A DNA stretch of 64,000 nt from contig NC_088099.1 in NCBI RefSeq assembly GCF_036370855.1, forward strand, positions 32,322,501 through 32,386,500. Reading direction: 5' to 3'. This document shows positions 31,947-46,100 of this stretch, piece after piece. The notes under the pieces are model-generated. The model did not search any database and was not told the origin of the DNA. It saw only the letters and a program-made list of their open reading frames with translations. Positions within the stretch are counted from its first letter, which is position 1, and every line of letters begins with the position of its first letter. The position numbers and the translations under genes are program-made. The stretch is from Dromaius novaehollandiae. Lineage: Eukaryota > Chordata > Aves > Casuariiformes > Dromaiidae.

Positions 31947-32080
31947 ATCAATCAGTGTATCCATCTGAGTGCAATAAAAATCAATCAGGAGCTAGTGCAT
32001 TTAAATCTAATTTTTTAAGCATGACATTTTCTTCTGAGTTTCTTTTTTAAATGTCACCCTCTTCTACAACAGTGATTGAT
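31947..32080. promoter_or_regulatory. Cluster of three PBX-HOX octamers
   Basis: ATCAATCA lies at 31947-31954 and 31980-31987, and its reverse complement TGATTGAT at 32073-32080. This octamer fits the PBX-HOX heterodimer consensus TGATNNAT, with the TG core favoured by group-1 HOX proteins (family knowledge). The first two sites are exactly 33 bp apart, about three helical turns. A CAATAAAA sequence touches the second site. I find seven copies of the octamer in the window, and two more lie close by at 33504-33511 and 34127-34134. Confidence 0.4.
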
Positions 32081-35000
32081 TCTATCCCCAAGGACAGTTA
32101 ACTCCAACTGTTTTATTCATTGCACAGATATCTTGTACCCATATTCTTTTCTAAATATCAAATTAATTACAACAATAATATTTTCATCAAAATGTGAAAT
32201 TCAGAAATATATATTCGTGTAATCAAAATAGCAAGAAACATGGTGATACATTTAAACTGTTTGAAGTAACAGGATGATTTTAACTAGCAAACAATGTATT
32301 TTAACACAGAAAACAGTGGAATTCTGTCCCTTCAGTTTTCATTTCATTTGCATAAAATAGAAGGCCAAGGATCTGCTCGTTTAAAATATAAATCATTTAA
32401 AAATTTTTCAGCAGTGAACAATGAATCACTAGCTGTAGAGAGTCTGTGAGTAACTACCTATGCCTCCAAAATAACCTTATTAGGCTATTGTAAGTATAGG
32501 GGAGACCTTTGATACCTATAGCCTAAGGGGCTCTATTTTTCCATTCATGCACAGGGGATTTATATGGGTATATCCTATTATAACCAACCAAAGCAACACA
32601 TCCCCCATTTATGTATGAGGATAACTGCAGGGTTAATATATCAAGAACTGAGTTAAAAGAACAGGTTTCATTATATGAATGAATGATACAAATGGATGCT
32701 CTACAGCTTTATTCAACTGCCTTGAAACTTGATCAGTGGTTTCAAGGATTCCATCAGTCTGCAAATTATATTTTTGACATGAAATTTGGCACCTGCTATT
32801 GTCATATCCCTGAAATATTAATAAATGAAATGACCAAAATAAGGAGTTTCAAGTCCCTTAAAGAAAAACAAGACTAACTGAACTCAGAAGTAGGACCAAA
32901 ATTAGCAAGCCAGTGCAGAACAACAGACTGGGAAAAAATACCAGTTGAAAACAGCTGAAAGGTGTGGATATTGGTTGTCTTTAGGTTTTTTGTTTGTTTT
33001 TAAGTTTACTATCATTTTCAAGATAAAAGACTAAATTGCATAAAACAAAAAAAAAGGTTATTTTTTTGCTTGCTTCTCAAAGAACCTTCTTTAAACTTTT
33101 AAGATACAGGAAATGAAAACAACAGTTATCATACTTTGGCTACCTAGAACATCCAAGACCTGAAATTATCGCCAAAAAAAACCTGATCCAAAGGACTGAT
33201 TTGGCTTGAATGTTGAAGAAAACTTACAGAAGGATCCACAAAGTTCTTCAGAGATAAAAAACCACACAGCCCATAAACTACTTCCAGGTCCATGAACATA
33301 CCAGTAAAGCCTACCTGTACATTGAATTTGTCATTTCAGGACTGATTCAAGTCCTGCAGAATATGCCAGGCACAGTAAGAACTGCCCATAGGAAAAAAAA
33401 AATCCAGACTCCGGAAACAAAACAAACTGCCACACCATCACTAGCTCCTAAAAACAAATTAAGAAGTCACAAACACAGAAAGACACCAAATGAGTGAAAC
33501 AAAATCAATCATCCCACTCTATAGAATAGGGAATATTGCGATTACAGAGAGATGTGATTATGTATATACTGATAAACTGTTTAAATTGTACTTACCCTGA
33601 GATTTTCATTTTAAAAATGCTTTAATATCATCAATTAATTACCAGCATGAAATAGGATAATCTGCATCCTCTTAGAAGCTGACACTTAAAGAGCTATTGA
33701 AGGTTAGCATTAACAGCTGCAGGCAGAATAAATCACTAGTATCTCCCACAAAGGCCCAACAACATAACTGCAATGGAAATAAAACCTAGCCATACTCATC
33801 AACTAAGACAAAAATTATTCATTGATACGTTTCCATCTGTATTTCCCATAAACATCACCTCGGGTTACTTAATGTTGCCAGAAATTCCCATCTGCAAGAT
33901 GGAGCTTCTTCATAGGCAGCTTCCACAATATCCCCATGCATCTAGTGTCGCTTTTGAATAAATCTGCACAACTATCACTCCATCCTCATTCCTCTTCTGC
34001 CATCTTTCTCACAGTATTCAGTATGAAATTAGTTATTTGCTTATTCTAAATGTAAAAAACCCCAGTTTTTACTAAGATCTGCCAGGCCAGCTGCAACAGG
34101 TTTTGCAGAGACAGAGCATCGCCTTGTGATTGATGCTTTGTCAGCGGATAAATCTGAAGAAGCTTTTGGAATCACTCTATTCTGGGAGGTTTCTCAGACT
34201 TTTCGGGCTTTTGAGGTTAACTCATTGCTAAGCGCCAATCTAGAACCTCCATGAAACTAAAATTATCAGGGGAATGAAATATTACAGTGTTTACTGTGCA
34301 CTTTTTTTGGCTGCCAAAATCCCAATGGATTTACTAGGCACTTCTTTAGCAGACTAAATATAATTCTGTATAACTGCTTAAATTAAAATGGTCTGGGGAA
34401 CAAGACAGCTTTACATGGAATTGCAGTGTCTAAGCACATTACCTAAACATATACAAGAACATGAACACAACAAATGATTATTCCTTCTTGTCCTTACAGC
34501 TAAAGCCATTAACTGCATCCACAGTAGCTGAAACACATTTCTAAATAATCAGCCTGCCTGACGTAAATTTTCTATTAAGCTATAATATAGAAAAATAGTG
34601 CACTTGTTTTTCACAGACTGGGTAAAGAAAAATTCCTAAATTTCAAACTCTGAACTTTCAGTCAGAAGCCACTAAGAGGCCATTAAATCTGTCTCATCTG
34701 ATTTCAGCTGTTCAAGTGCCCTTTCGAGTCACCTTCTCAAAGCAACTGCCCTTTTGAGCTACAATCTTGAAGTCTGGTACACTAACTCTTTATGGATAAC
34801 CCATTACAGGTAAAAATATCCCGAATCTGACCTTTCTCTCCAGGGTCACCAAAAGGTAAATCAGTCTACTCATCTACAAATATTACATTAATTTCTTTTA
34901 TGAGACAGTCATGGTAGTATGATGCCTCACAATTGGGAGAACTTGGGGTTATCCAGTGTCATCAATTCAATTTGTTGGACATTACCCAGGATTGCTGATG

Positions 35001-38000
35001 GCAAGAAAAGCACACAGCTGTAAACTAAAACCAGATACTGCACTCTATTTCTGCCCAGTACCTGGCATGACTGTAGCACTTCATACAGTTTGATGTGCTG
35101 CAGCTATTTTATTTCTCGTCCTAAAATATACACACACAAAGAACATGACTTGCTTTTTACTTAACCGGGAAGCTACCTATCATGGCAAATTGCAACTTTG
35201 CCCGACAACAGTGTTAACAAACACCTTTAACAGAACAACTTTTCAAGTTAAACACATTGATTCAATATAAGGAATGAATCTCAGCAATAGGACAAATCTT
35301 GGCTTTCTGATTACATACGATAAACAGACTTGATGGGACAGCAAATGAAAAGGCCACAACTTCATCCAGGAAAAAAGGAGGCGAGCTGGGAGCAGCCCTT
35401 TGCTGTGCTCACACCTGGCTCAGTCCCAGCACACCGGGCAGCAGCTCCTTCGAAGGAGCAGCAATGCCAAGATAGTGCACTGCCTACATTTCTCCCTTTT
35501 ATTAAGACTGGTTGCATGCACTGGATGTGGTTTGGCTTTTCCCAGAGTTCAGTCATATGTTATTAATCAGAATTAAAAATGATAGCTCCAGCTTATCACC
35601 ATTACTATTTTAGTCCTGCAGTGGTGCAACTCCACAGATCTCAGCAGAGTCCAATTAGTGTAAAACTACAGTAGCGTAGTGGGAGATCAGATCTAATATC
35701 TGTATCTGCAGATGGATAACACCACGTTCATAGCTAAGTTTCATTTCTTTGTTTTGCCCCCAAGGCTAAATTTCGCATTTGTACCTCCTGGTGTCTCATG
35801 CAATTGTGTAAAGGTGCATCTTGCGAGAGAGCTGCCAGCTAACAACACATCTGAAGAGGCTGGTGCACGCTCTGTATTTCATCAAGCACACAGAATACAT
35901 CGCCTTGTACCACCGCAAATTGAGCTCATGAAGTCAGAGGAATAGTCATTTCAGAAACGTTTTAAGTAAGGGAGCTATAGTCTTGATTCGCAGCCTGTAT
36001 TGCAACCCATGCAGCTTGCAGCCCTGGCCTCCCACCAAGTCAGGGATAATAAAAGCAAAGAAACAGCTCAGCTATTATTTACCTATTCCTTCTGAAGATA
36101 ACTTTGAAGACATGCCATTATGAACTTACAGAAATTCTTTCCTAAGGACAAAAAGTAACAACAAGCCTTTTTTTTTTAAGATTACAAAGTTATTTCCAGC
36201 TCTCAACATGCTGGGGCTGGCCACAGAGAGCTGGGAGCAGGAGGGACGCTGCTCTTCAGGGAGGACCCCGCGGCTCCACAGCTAGGAGAAGGCAGCACCC
36301 TGAAAAGGCCACCCTCAATGGCGTCCAGGGCTCCCCTCCAGGTGGGCTGAAGCCCAGCTGCTGGGTGACCTGATCCTGCCAGGATGGGCAGCCCAGAAGC
36401 TTGGGAAGGGCCGGGAAGTGCAGTATTACTTAAGCAGGTGGGCCTAAAAGTATCAGAAGGTCAGCCAAAAAAATACATCTTACATGTATGTGCAGTCCAA
36501 CACAGCTGGCGGGCATGCATCAGCACCTGCTGGTGCGCTTTGTCTAGAATTGTGTCTCAATTTTTAATCAATTAATAATGCTTTAATTAATAAGGTTTTG
36601 CTATAATACTAAAAGAAGGATTTTATCAACCAGTAGAAGAACACACTAAACTATGCAATTGCATTTGACTGCATTTTAGCATTTTATTTACTTCCTCTCC
36701 CTTCCCAAAAGCTGAGCAATCAGAATAAACAATCCGTAAATATATTTTGGGGGATTTTACTTTTTTAAGGTTACATTGTCCTTTCTCGACAAATAGTAAC
36801 TTAAGGAGAAACAAAGGAAAGGCCTGAGGTCGGGGACCTCTTCTCATTTCCAGCTTCAGGCTCAACTCTCTCTGGCAGGCTAAGTCAAATCACACAGCAC
36901 GCTCCCCTGTAAATGGGAACAACACACGCACAGGCTGCACCACGCAAGGAGTGCCGAGCAGGTTACGTCACTAGATTCCCGTAAAAGCAGTGGTGATGTT
37001 GGCAGTTGATACAGGTAAACAAGTTTATTCACTTCCAGCTTTGCATCCCACTGCCCAGGCTGGAACACCACACAGGCAGGCTGAGACACTTAACATTTAT
37101 TTTTTTTTGCCTCTGAGAAGCGTTTTCTTTGAGTAGGACAGCCTTTTCCATCCGTGCACGGCCCAGCCCAACGCTGAGCCCAAAGGGAGCAGCCCAGGCC
37201 ACAGCCTGTGTCCAAGATCTGTGAGCCTGGGATCACAGCAGGCTTTAACATGACTTTTGAAAGAAAAAAAAACTACGTAGAGGACAGGCTGTTGCTTCTG
37301 TCTTGTATAATAATTACTGCTCCATCCATAATTTACAAGCAAAAATAGGTTTTTTTAACGTATTAATGTAAATTCTCTGGACAGCTGTATTCCTGTTTCA
37401 CGTAGTGGCAGAAGCATCATGGTAACATGGGACTTAACTCCCTTAACACACCTGCAGAAACCTCAGCTTTTTCAAGAGTCATGTCATGACACGAATCACT
37501 CCACAAGCCTGCACCTAACTATCAGACTGTCTATTTTGATATATTTTATCTTTCATGTACAATGCCAAAGAAGTTCTTTAAAATATATTCCAACTATTCT
37601 ATCATTTAGAAAAGCCACTTTCTTATCCGGGACTTAGTGGACCAGATTATTAAAAAAAGGCAGCGTGCCAGCAGCTACAGGATTGGCTTAAAGTACTTAA
37701 TTCTGCCAGACAGGGTCAAGTAGCATCAAATCCTGAGTTCTCCATAAGATTTTTTTAAAATATCCCCAGTAATGCCAGCACATAACCTTTCTACGTTAAG
37801 TGCTTTCACAGTACACAAGACCAGTCTGATTTACTGATCATAGAAGGAGCAAAGCAGACAGACACTTGTTTCCAGGAAACAGCAAGACACTAAAAAAAGC
37901 CTTTTTATCGTCGATTTGAAATCAAAGCGATTACTGAGGCCTCTGCAACTTCCAGTGCGAGACTTACTGTACACAAGGGAGTTTATTTTGATAAGGCAAA

Positions 38001-38565
38001 CAGGCAGCAGGTCATCACAGAGTTAACTCAATAAAACCATAATTTCTACTTGGATAAGCTGACCTAGTTTTCCCAGACTCCTCTGTGAAAACAAAAAAAG
38101 GGACTTGGACATCGGATGATGTCGGAAACCAAAGTCAAGGGCTGGGTGAGGAGGAGCCACCGCTCACCTCAGGGCCGCTTTCTGAACTCAATACATAGCC
38201 CTTGACTAAATGAGGCTGGTGTCCACCCTAAGTCACCAGCTGATAAAAACATACCTTACAAATGACCATACACAACACAACATAAACTGGCATAACTAGC
38301 AGTTTCTGCTCCCTCCTTGTCTCACTGATGCCAAGGACACAACTTTCATCGCCTTCAAAGGTGTGGGCCCGGGCCCTGAACTCACGTAGGCACAGAACCA
38401 TTTTCTCTTTCAAATTAGGATGATCTTTTCCAGGATCGTGGCAAGTGCCAGATGCAAGATGCATTTACAGAAGACTTTTTTATAAGAGGATCTTCAAGAT
38501 GTTTTCCTGGGTTACATCCCTGATGGGTAGAACTAGCTGCAAATTGGGATCCCCCCCTTCCATTT

Positions 38566-38589
38566 CCCCCCCCCCCAAAAAAAAAAAAA
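38566..38589. repeat. C11-A13 homopolymer junction
   Basis: Eleven C are followed directly by thirteen A. It has the same C-run/A-run structure as the sites at 31728 (opposite strand) and 43118. Confidence 0.95.
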
Positions 38590-41500
38590 GCTTTAGTCAG
38601 TCCATGAAAGAGCCCAAGAACACTCCTTTCCCTGAGCAGCTGCAGGTCTCTGGCAAGCCCCGGGCTGACAGCAGACATGTTACGGGCAGGTCTGCCAGGG
38701 CCTGGGATGCGCAGCCGGGGCGGGGGGCAGGAACCAACAGGGCTCCCTCTTCCAGGCTTCCCTCAAAACTCATCCCGCGATCCCGCAAATCCCAACAAAC
38801 CAAGATGCCGACAAGCATGTGCTTTGGGATTCAACTAAATGCTGTTTTTTCAGCGAAAACTTTGTTGTGCTGGAACGCTTCCAACCAGCTCAAGTTAAAC
38901 AACTTGCCCAGAGTAAGTGTTCAATGAAGGGAAAACCTAGAAGTAGAGAAAAGAGGCCTGACTTCCCCCCTTTTCTAACTCATCAGGCAACATTAGATTA
39001 AATACTCCTTAAAATAATAAACTGTTAAGAGCAGGATATCTAATGATTCCTCTTAATTGCACCATTCTTCCTGCATACTGGTTTCTTGGGAATATTTTTA
39101 AACTGTTCCTCCTCCTTTACTGCAAGGCCATTAACCACTGGGTTTTCTCCCCACCTCCTCCCCTAGGCAAGAAAAAAAGACCCCCAAACTCCTAGGGTTT
39201 AGTACTGCATACCCTGTGGGAGGCAGTTAATGTATCTGCATGGCTTTGTACATGCTCATGCCTCACCATGCATAAATTCTAGTAGGAAAAATGTTTCTAA
39301 TAAACATCTGAAATCGCTATAAGTGACCTAGAAAAGGGCAAGAAAAGTTGCCAAGATTTTGACTCTCTTTAGGACAAGCATGATTTAATCCCTCTGCAGA
39401 ATTCTAAGAAACAAAATATTTCTTCTTATTCTCCTTTCCCTGTGTACTTTTCACTTTTTTATAAGAGTGGGTTGAACCTACTTTTTTTTTCCTTTATTAG
39501 TTCTGTGCCTTTTTTTTCCCCCCACTTGCACTTCTTTTCAATTCAAAATAATTCTCTGAATGCTCTGATTTAGTAGCAGTTTTCACCTGAAGAGGGATCA
39601 ATGGAAGAAGAAAAAAGGGAGAGAGAGAAAAAAGAAGTATAGAAGTATTTACACTGTTTTGAGCTTCTCTTCCAAATTACAGAAAGGGGCAAAGCAATAA
39701 TATTTATTGGAGAAGGATGGGGTACCACAGAGGCTGTAGAAAAGCTTTTATGGACTAACAAGTCCCTTGCAGCAGGGATCTGGGCCACACAGGTTTGATC
39801 TGCCGCTTGAGCTCCTCAAGGGGATAACAAGATGGTGCAGCATGGTACAACATGGACCAAACACTCATTGACCTCTGCATTTCCTGCACCCACTTTTAGA
39901 TTTTGGGCTTATTGAGACACCTCAATTTGAAACATGAGCACCCCAGCTCGCTCTCTGCCCAACAGAGGCAGATCAGCATCTTCAGAGAGCAGTTCAAACT
40001 TCACTGCTCTCTAATACTCCATCTTCCAGTATCAACTGTTCTCCTACTGCAAAAAAAATCCTTGATGAAATTTCAGAAATAGTTGACACTTTCTGAGATG
40101 CATTTCCCCTTCGTCTCACTACTAGAATCAAGACAAACAGTATTATTGATCACCTGAGAGAAACGCTATGGCAAACAAAAAGGGAAGAAGCTGCTCCCTC
40201 CATAAGCTTGTAAGTAGGAGCAGCTCATGCAGTGATGGTGCAGTGTGGATGCTGTGCGTGCAAGGTGGAGCCACTCATCACCTAAGGATGCTCCTTTCCT
40301 GCCCACGTGCCTTCCTAGGCTTCCTCTGCTGATGCCCCTCAGGTTATGAAAAGGCTAAAATCTGTGCAATGCCAACTTGAAGTCTTTTTGATATATAAAC
40401 TTTCATGCTTTAGACAAAATATACATTTTATACTTAGTATTTAAAACAATCAAAAATAAATTTCAATCCTTACTGTGTCACTAGGACATTCTCTCAAAGT
40501 ACACAACTTTGAAAAGTAAGCACTATGCTTTGCAAGAGCATGTCACTTGTGGATTCTTTAAAACCAGATGTTGCTCCCATAAACTCCTGAATTCCAGACT
40601 TTTCATTTTTCCACAATCATATTACAATTTCCATAACACATGTGCAAATACAGTAAAAGCTCTAATCAGCTAATTAGAATTAAAATACGACAAAAAAAAT
40701 AAAGAAACAAACTTTATTCAGGATAGAGAAGAACTATGGATTTGTAGCAGCGTTAACTGTAACAAGACTGAATGAAGGCTCCCATTCTGCTCTTTGATTG
40801 GAGATTCAACATAACTGTGGAATATAGTGGAAAAATTTGCTAATGATGGAAATAGGAGGAGACAGGTGAAAACAGGGTCTGTGGATTCACCAGTGAGTCA
40901 AGAAACTATGATCCCTCTCTCTTTCAGCTGCACTGTAATCTCTTCACCAAAACTATCTGTTGCTGCCAAGCGAATAAAGCACATCTCTGTGCCAGAGACG
41001 CAGTAATGTGGCATCCCTGAACCACCCAATGAATTCTACACATGCCTATCATTAAAAAAAGATGCCTCCAGCATGTTTAAAAAGCTTTTCCTTATCTTCC
41101 AATTATTCCATCTAGTATTTCTACTCTTAATGTTCTAATTAATCTCATTTCTAAGTTCCCCCATTTACTTTAATGCTGTCTTTTCAGACTCTCAAGTTTT
41201 ATGGTAAGAGTCTCCAGATTTAAATACACTAAATTTTGACTCCAAGAAAAAAAATGAAGGTAGAGTATCAGTCTACTTAAGATGGTTAAAAAAAAAAAAC
41301 CCAAATGCAAAATGCATGACACTATGTGCTAGTAATCCTCCCCCCATGAGACTAACACACTTTGTTAGTCTGTCATTTTAAGCAGTTTGTTAAGTCTTCT
41401 GTTAGACAATTCGACTTAATTCATTCGTTAACTTGAAGGTGATGGCTTCATCCTGGAAAGGGGAAAGAACATGGATTTCTGAAGTGTAACCCAATTTCCT

Positions 41501-41656
41501 AGGAGAAACAAAAACAACCTGAGGAAATTCAGTTACCAAAAGCACTTATCATACCCCAAGCAGGAGCATAAATAAACTAATCACAGAATGAGCTCCGTCA
41601 GCAAAATCTAATTTTCTGAGGAGTTTTTAAATGAACATTGCACTTGCTTAAAAGTT

Positions 41657-41705
41657 AAAAAAAAAAAAAAAAAAGACAGAGAGAGAAAGAAAGAAGGAAA
41701 AAAAG
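41657..41705. repeat. A18 run followed by A/G-rich low-complexity sequence
   Basis: Eighteen A are followed by GACAGAGAGAGAAAGAAAG-type sequence. It could be an old retroposon tail, but no element body or target-site duplication could be recognised upstream. Confidence 0.85.
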
Positions 41706-43117
41706 TAGGTCAGCATGTTTTCCTAGCATGTCTTTCTGACTCCATTAAAACTGTCTGTCAGATGACTAACCAAGCTTATAATCCAACTAAAAGCATGTTT
41801 GCTTTCTGTTGCACTTTTTGCCAGGGGAAAGGAAGAATTCCATTCAGCTTTAACTCTGAAATTTAGGTAAATGTCTTGAAAACTCAGGGAATTTTCTTGC
41901 ATTTATTTACCAAATCCATTTATATCAGCAATAAGCAACTAGTTATGGATTTATGACACTAAGAAACAATCTCACAGACAATTAAATGCCTATCAGCCTT
42001 AGGCACTGCCTGCAGCACTTTAAGCTACAACTTTCTAAAGTCAGTTTCAGAACTTTCTTTGCATGATTGACAAACTTTTCGTAAGATCTAGAATTAAAAA
42101 TTGAGGGTTTTCATAAATATGCAAACAAGTACTGGAATAAAGTGAGATGAGGCAAAGCTGTTTCAGTTAATTCTGGCTAGGCTAAGGGAAATTAATAATC
42201 ACAATGTCTTATGATCTTTATTATTACTTGTGCTAGTATTAGCAGAAAAATGTTATTTTAGTTAGGATAGAAGGAGAGTTATTTCTACTGTTTATATGCT
42301 GTTCAACTTCAAAAAATTCTGCACACTTTCCACGTGAAAGCTAAAGAACTGGAGATTAACTGTTCCAATGTATTTTAAATCGAGCATGTGATACCGAGTC
42401 AAACTACAAACAAATTGAGGTTATTTTTAGAGCTCAGTCCTAAGGCTAGCATCCCAGCAGGAGGAGCTGCAATGTGTCAGCTGGCTTATCACAGGCACAG
42501 CAATGGAAAACTCCCTCTGCCACAACAATTCATGCAGTGCATGAAAGTCAGTCACCAGGGCCTGACAGCAGCAGAGGGAAATCCATGGCCTCTTCTACTT
42601 ATGTACAGACCCTCTTAAACAGTTTTTGAGAGACTACTGGTTTCTGAGAGGCTGCTTTTTATCTTCCATGCCATCAGCGCAGGAGTTACAAACCCCACAC
42701 TGGTTTTCTCTGTGGAGAGTTTCTTCGCATTCCGCAGAGACCTATCCTACACAAGACCATCCCCAGCAAATCAATTACCAGGAAAACAAAGAAATAATTA
42801 TGTCTGCAGACAGAACTTGTCAGGAAGATGCATGCATGCTCACATATGTTTCTTGAAAGTGGAAGGACCAAATACACATCTCTGATAGTCAGTCCTTCAG
42901 GCACTTTTGCAGTGCTACAGTTCAGACTTCCCAGAACTCTTGGGAACAATTTACTGCGTTTCTCATGAGTCTTAGCTACTCTAGATAACATTTTCAGGTT
43001 GGCCTGACAACCAAATAAGCTGTGTTTAGCTTCAAGGCCTAGAATACAGGATCTTGGGTTGTTCCCAGACTGATATTTATCTCATCTACATTTCTCCATC
43101 CTTCAAATTCTTTATCT

Positions 43118-43165
43118 CCCCCCCCCCCCAAAAAAAAAAGTGCAAAGGGGGGGGGGAAAAAAAAA
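43118..43165. repeat. Paired homopolymer composites C12-A10 and G10-A9
   Basis: Two composite runs lie seven bases apart (spacer GTGCAAA). The C12 and G10 runs could pair as a hairpin. Confidence 0.95.
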
Positions 43166-46100
43166 GCACAATAATAGTCAGCAGAGAAACCACAGAGCCC
43201 CAGCAGAAAGTACCACTGCCTGGCACAATGGCAATTAGGAGAAAGAGATGCATAAAAGATGCCACATGCCCCTGAACAAGAAAATGATCCGAGTCAGGAA
43301 TACGAAGCAGTGAACTGAGTGTATAAAGAAAGAATAGGAGCACTGAAACAAAGCTTTCGAGGTCATGGGATTGGGGTCTAAGCAGTTATGTCTGCATGAC
43401 CAAGCAAGCGTGGCCTCAACCCCACGCTGCCGGCCGAGCACACGGAGTGGGCCAGGACAGGCCCCCTCCAGATCTCCCATCTGCTCTTGCAGCAGTGGCG
43501 CCTGGCGCAGCACCAGGCACAAAGGACAAGCCAGCGGTTTTCCGGCTGTGAAAGCAGCAGGGATACTATGCTCCAACAGAAGTAAGGCTACCTCTAAGGA
43601 CAACAGGAATGCATAGAGGCAGTTTCTTCATAAACACGAACCAGAGCAATGCTAAAAAAAGAAATGCCCTTCCCCAACCAAGGGACAGAATGAGAAATAA
43701 CAGAAAGAGCCATAGAAATGAGCAGATCCACATAAAGGAGCTGCTTTGTAAGAGACATCCACACCAAATACCTTTTGGTGGGAAACTGACTGAAAAAAGC
43801 ACATGAAACAGTACCTCCAAAAAAACCCCAAACCTAGAAGAGTATGACATGGAAAAATTTGAAACTCCATCTGTTGAAGTGTCCCTTTCTAACTGTCCTC
43901 AAAAAGGATCTGGACTTCCAGAGTAGGCAGCATGTGGCCAGGCAACAACGGAAACCTTAACTGCTAATATCAACAGCCAGTCTGCGGACTCAGATCAAAT
44001 GTGCTCCCTTTAAAATAAGAAAAGGTTCAATCAAGTCACAGGACTTCAATAAATCCACTGAATAGTAACACATACTTCACTTGAGTGTACTGCAGATTTA
44101 AGCCTGTGCTGCTCTGCAGAAGTGAGGCTGTATGCACTTTAAACTCTTCACTGGCGCTAGTTATCTCCGAGTTTCATCTATATCAGAAGAAAAGTTATTC
44201 ATACAAGAACCCTGTATCACTCAACTGAATTCATTCCACAGGACAGGATCAAAAGGCATTCAGAAAGTCCAGAACTTCATAATATCTTATTGCTACTTTT
44301 TATTTTCTTAAACTGCATCTGTTTTTGACTCACAGTAGATACTGCAGTGAAAACTGGTTAGCGTAATAACTTCAGAAGCGTCACAGTTTTATTAGAACAC
44401 CTTGTTAAACAAAACGTAAGACAGACACACACTCATAGTCATGGATTAGAACTGACGGATGCAGATGAAGGCTGTGGAGAGCACCAGCCGTCGGGTGACT
44501 TCCATGTGCCCATGCTATCATAGAGAGAGCAGAGAGCACCGGCAAGTTCACCACACAAGCTATACCTCAGCGAATACATCTTAATGCAACTTCCAGCTGA
44601 GGACATGTAATCAATCTCTGTATGAGCTTATTGAAGGAATTCCCTTTATGCCTACTCAGTCCTCACGAGCCCCAAATGAGGGGAAAAGATGTAAAATACA
44701 TATTTTTAAAATCATTAAAGACAAGACAAATCCTAGTGCTTCTTTTGTATTAAAGGAGAAAACAGAAAAGACAACTTTCATTTGAACAAGAAATGATGCA
44801 AAACATTAAAAACCTATTAAAAGCATTTAGTTAAAAAAAAAAGATGGAAAAGCAATTCCAGAGCATCCAGGCAAGGTCAGCCATATGCGGCAGCATCTCC
44901 CCGTTTCCCAGAGGCCTCTGCCATTCCCACTGCCACTCTGCTCCCAGCTCTCCCCCACTCTGCACCCACCGCATTCGATCGCCTCGCTCCTCCTTACACT
45001 AGGAAATACAAACAGGAGTTTCCCTACCCCTTCATCTCTTACTTCCCAGCACCTCCTGGCCAGCTGGCGCACGAGCACCCGTTTATTTTGCCAAGGTGCA
45101 GCAGCACCCTCTGGCCCTCCGCCAGCCCCCAGCTTCCAAAACTGTGGGCTTTCTACTCAAGAAAAAACCCTAAGCGCTGCAGCACCAGCATGTTCTGGTT
45201 TGAAGTTAAAATTATTTATCACTTCACACCTGAAAGGCCGTGGACAGAAGAAGAACAGAACCTCAGGACTCGGTTCATGCCTCTCCCCAGCATTTTAGGA
45301 TTTAAGATCAGACTAATTACCAAATCATCATGACTTGAGCAAGGTTCACAAATCACACTGTGCTTGAGGAATGAGGAGAGGATTTACTTAGCCACATCAT
45401 GAAAGGTGCCAATAAATTGTTCAGCTGGAGAGTTAACATAATTAAAAAAATCATTTTTTATGTTATTTTCTTTAGCAGTTTATTAATTGCTGCCTGAAAT
45501 ACTTTTGTGAAACACAACGAGCTGCAAATGAATTCATGGGCTATTAATCTGCTGTACATGGCACTGGAGGGAAAGCTCATTAGGTGAGTTGATGCAATTA
45601 CTGCTATTACATAACCATCTTCACAGAACATAGAATAAATTATGAATAATAACATTCAATCTAAGTTGCTCCTTTAAACATTAAAGCTGGCAAGTGAAAG
45701 CTGTGCAAAACCAGGAGGAAAGGCTAAAACACAGAAGAGGCAGATCTCAAAAGCTGAAACAAAATCTGCTTCTTTGAAGACACCAAGCCACTGCAAAAGC
45801 AGAAGATGTTTATTTAACCATGGGGAACACTGTGCAAGAAGTAGAACTCAGTTCTTTACAACAGTATTTTAATTGTATATAAATCATTTTCAGCCACCCA
45901 GCATAACAAAGTGTGCATTATCTCTGGCAAAGGACAGACTGACCCTAGACCACTGTGTTTTTTGTAGCAGGCAGACCCCTTCTGTTGACTTTGCTCTTGT
46001 CTTAAGATATCTTCCAATCAGTGTTTGGCCTTAACTTTTAAAAGTTCCCAATTTCTCAGGCTGAGAAAATAAATACACTCCTTCCTATCTAATCAGAAAC

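Noticed and set aside
34828..34848. Everted nuclear-receptor repeat TGACCT-n9-GGGTCA
   Set aside because: Spacing is nine, not the eight reported for functional everted RAR sites.
38445..38927. 160-codon + strand frame
   Set aside because: It includes a translated C11A13 homopolymer and no conserved features.
41080..41200. Possible old CR1 LINE 3' fragment (TTTTCCTTATCTTCCAATTA)
   Set aside because: The resemblance to CR1 is from memory and partial; there is no terminal 8-bp repeat. Not enough to call.
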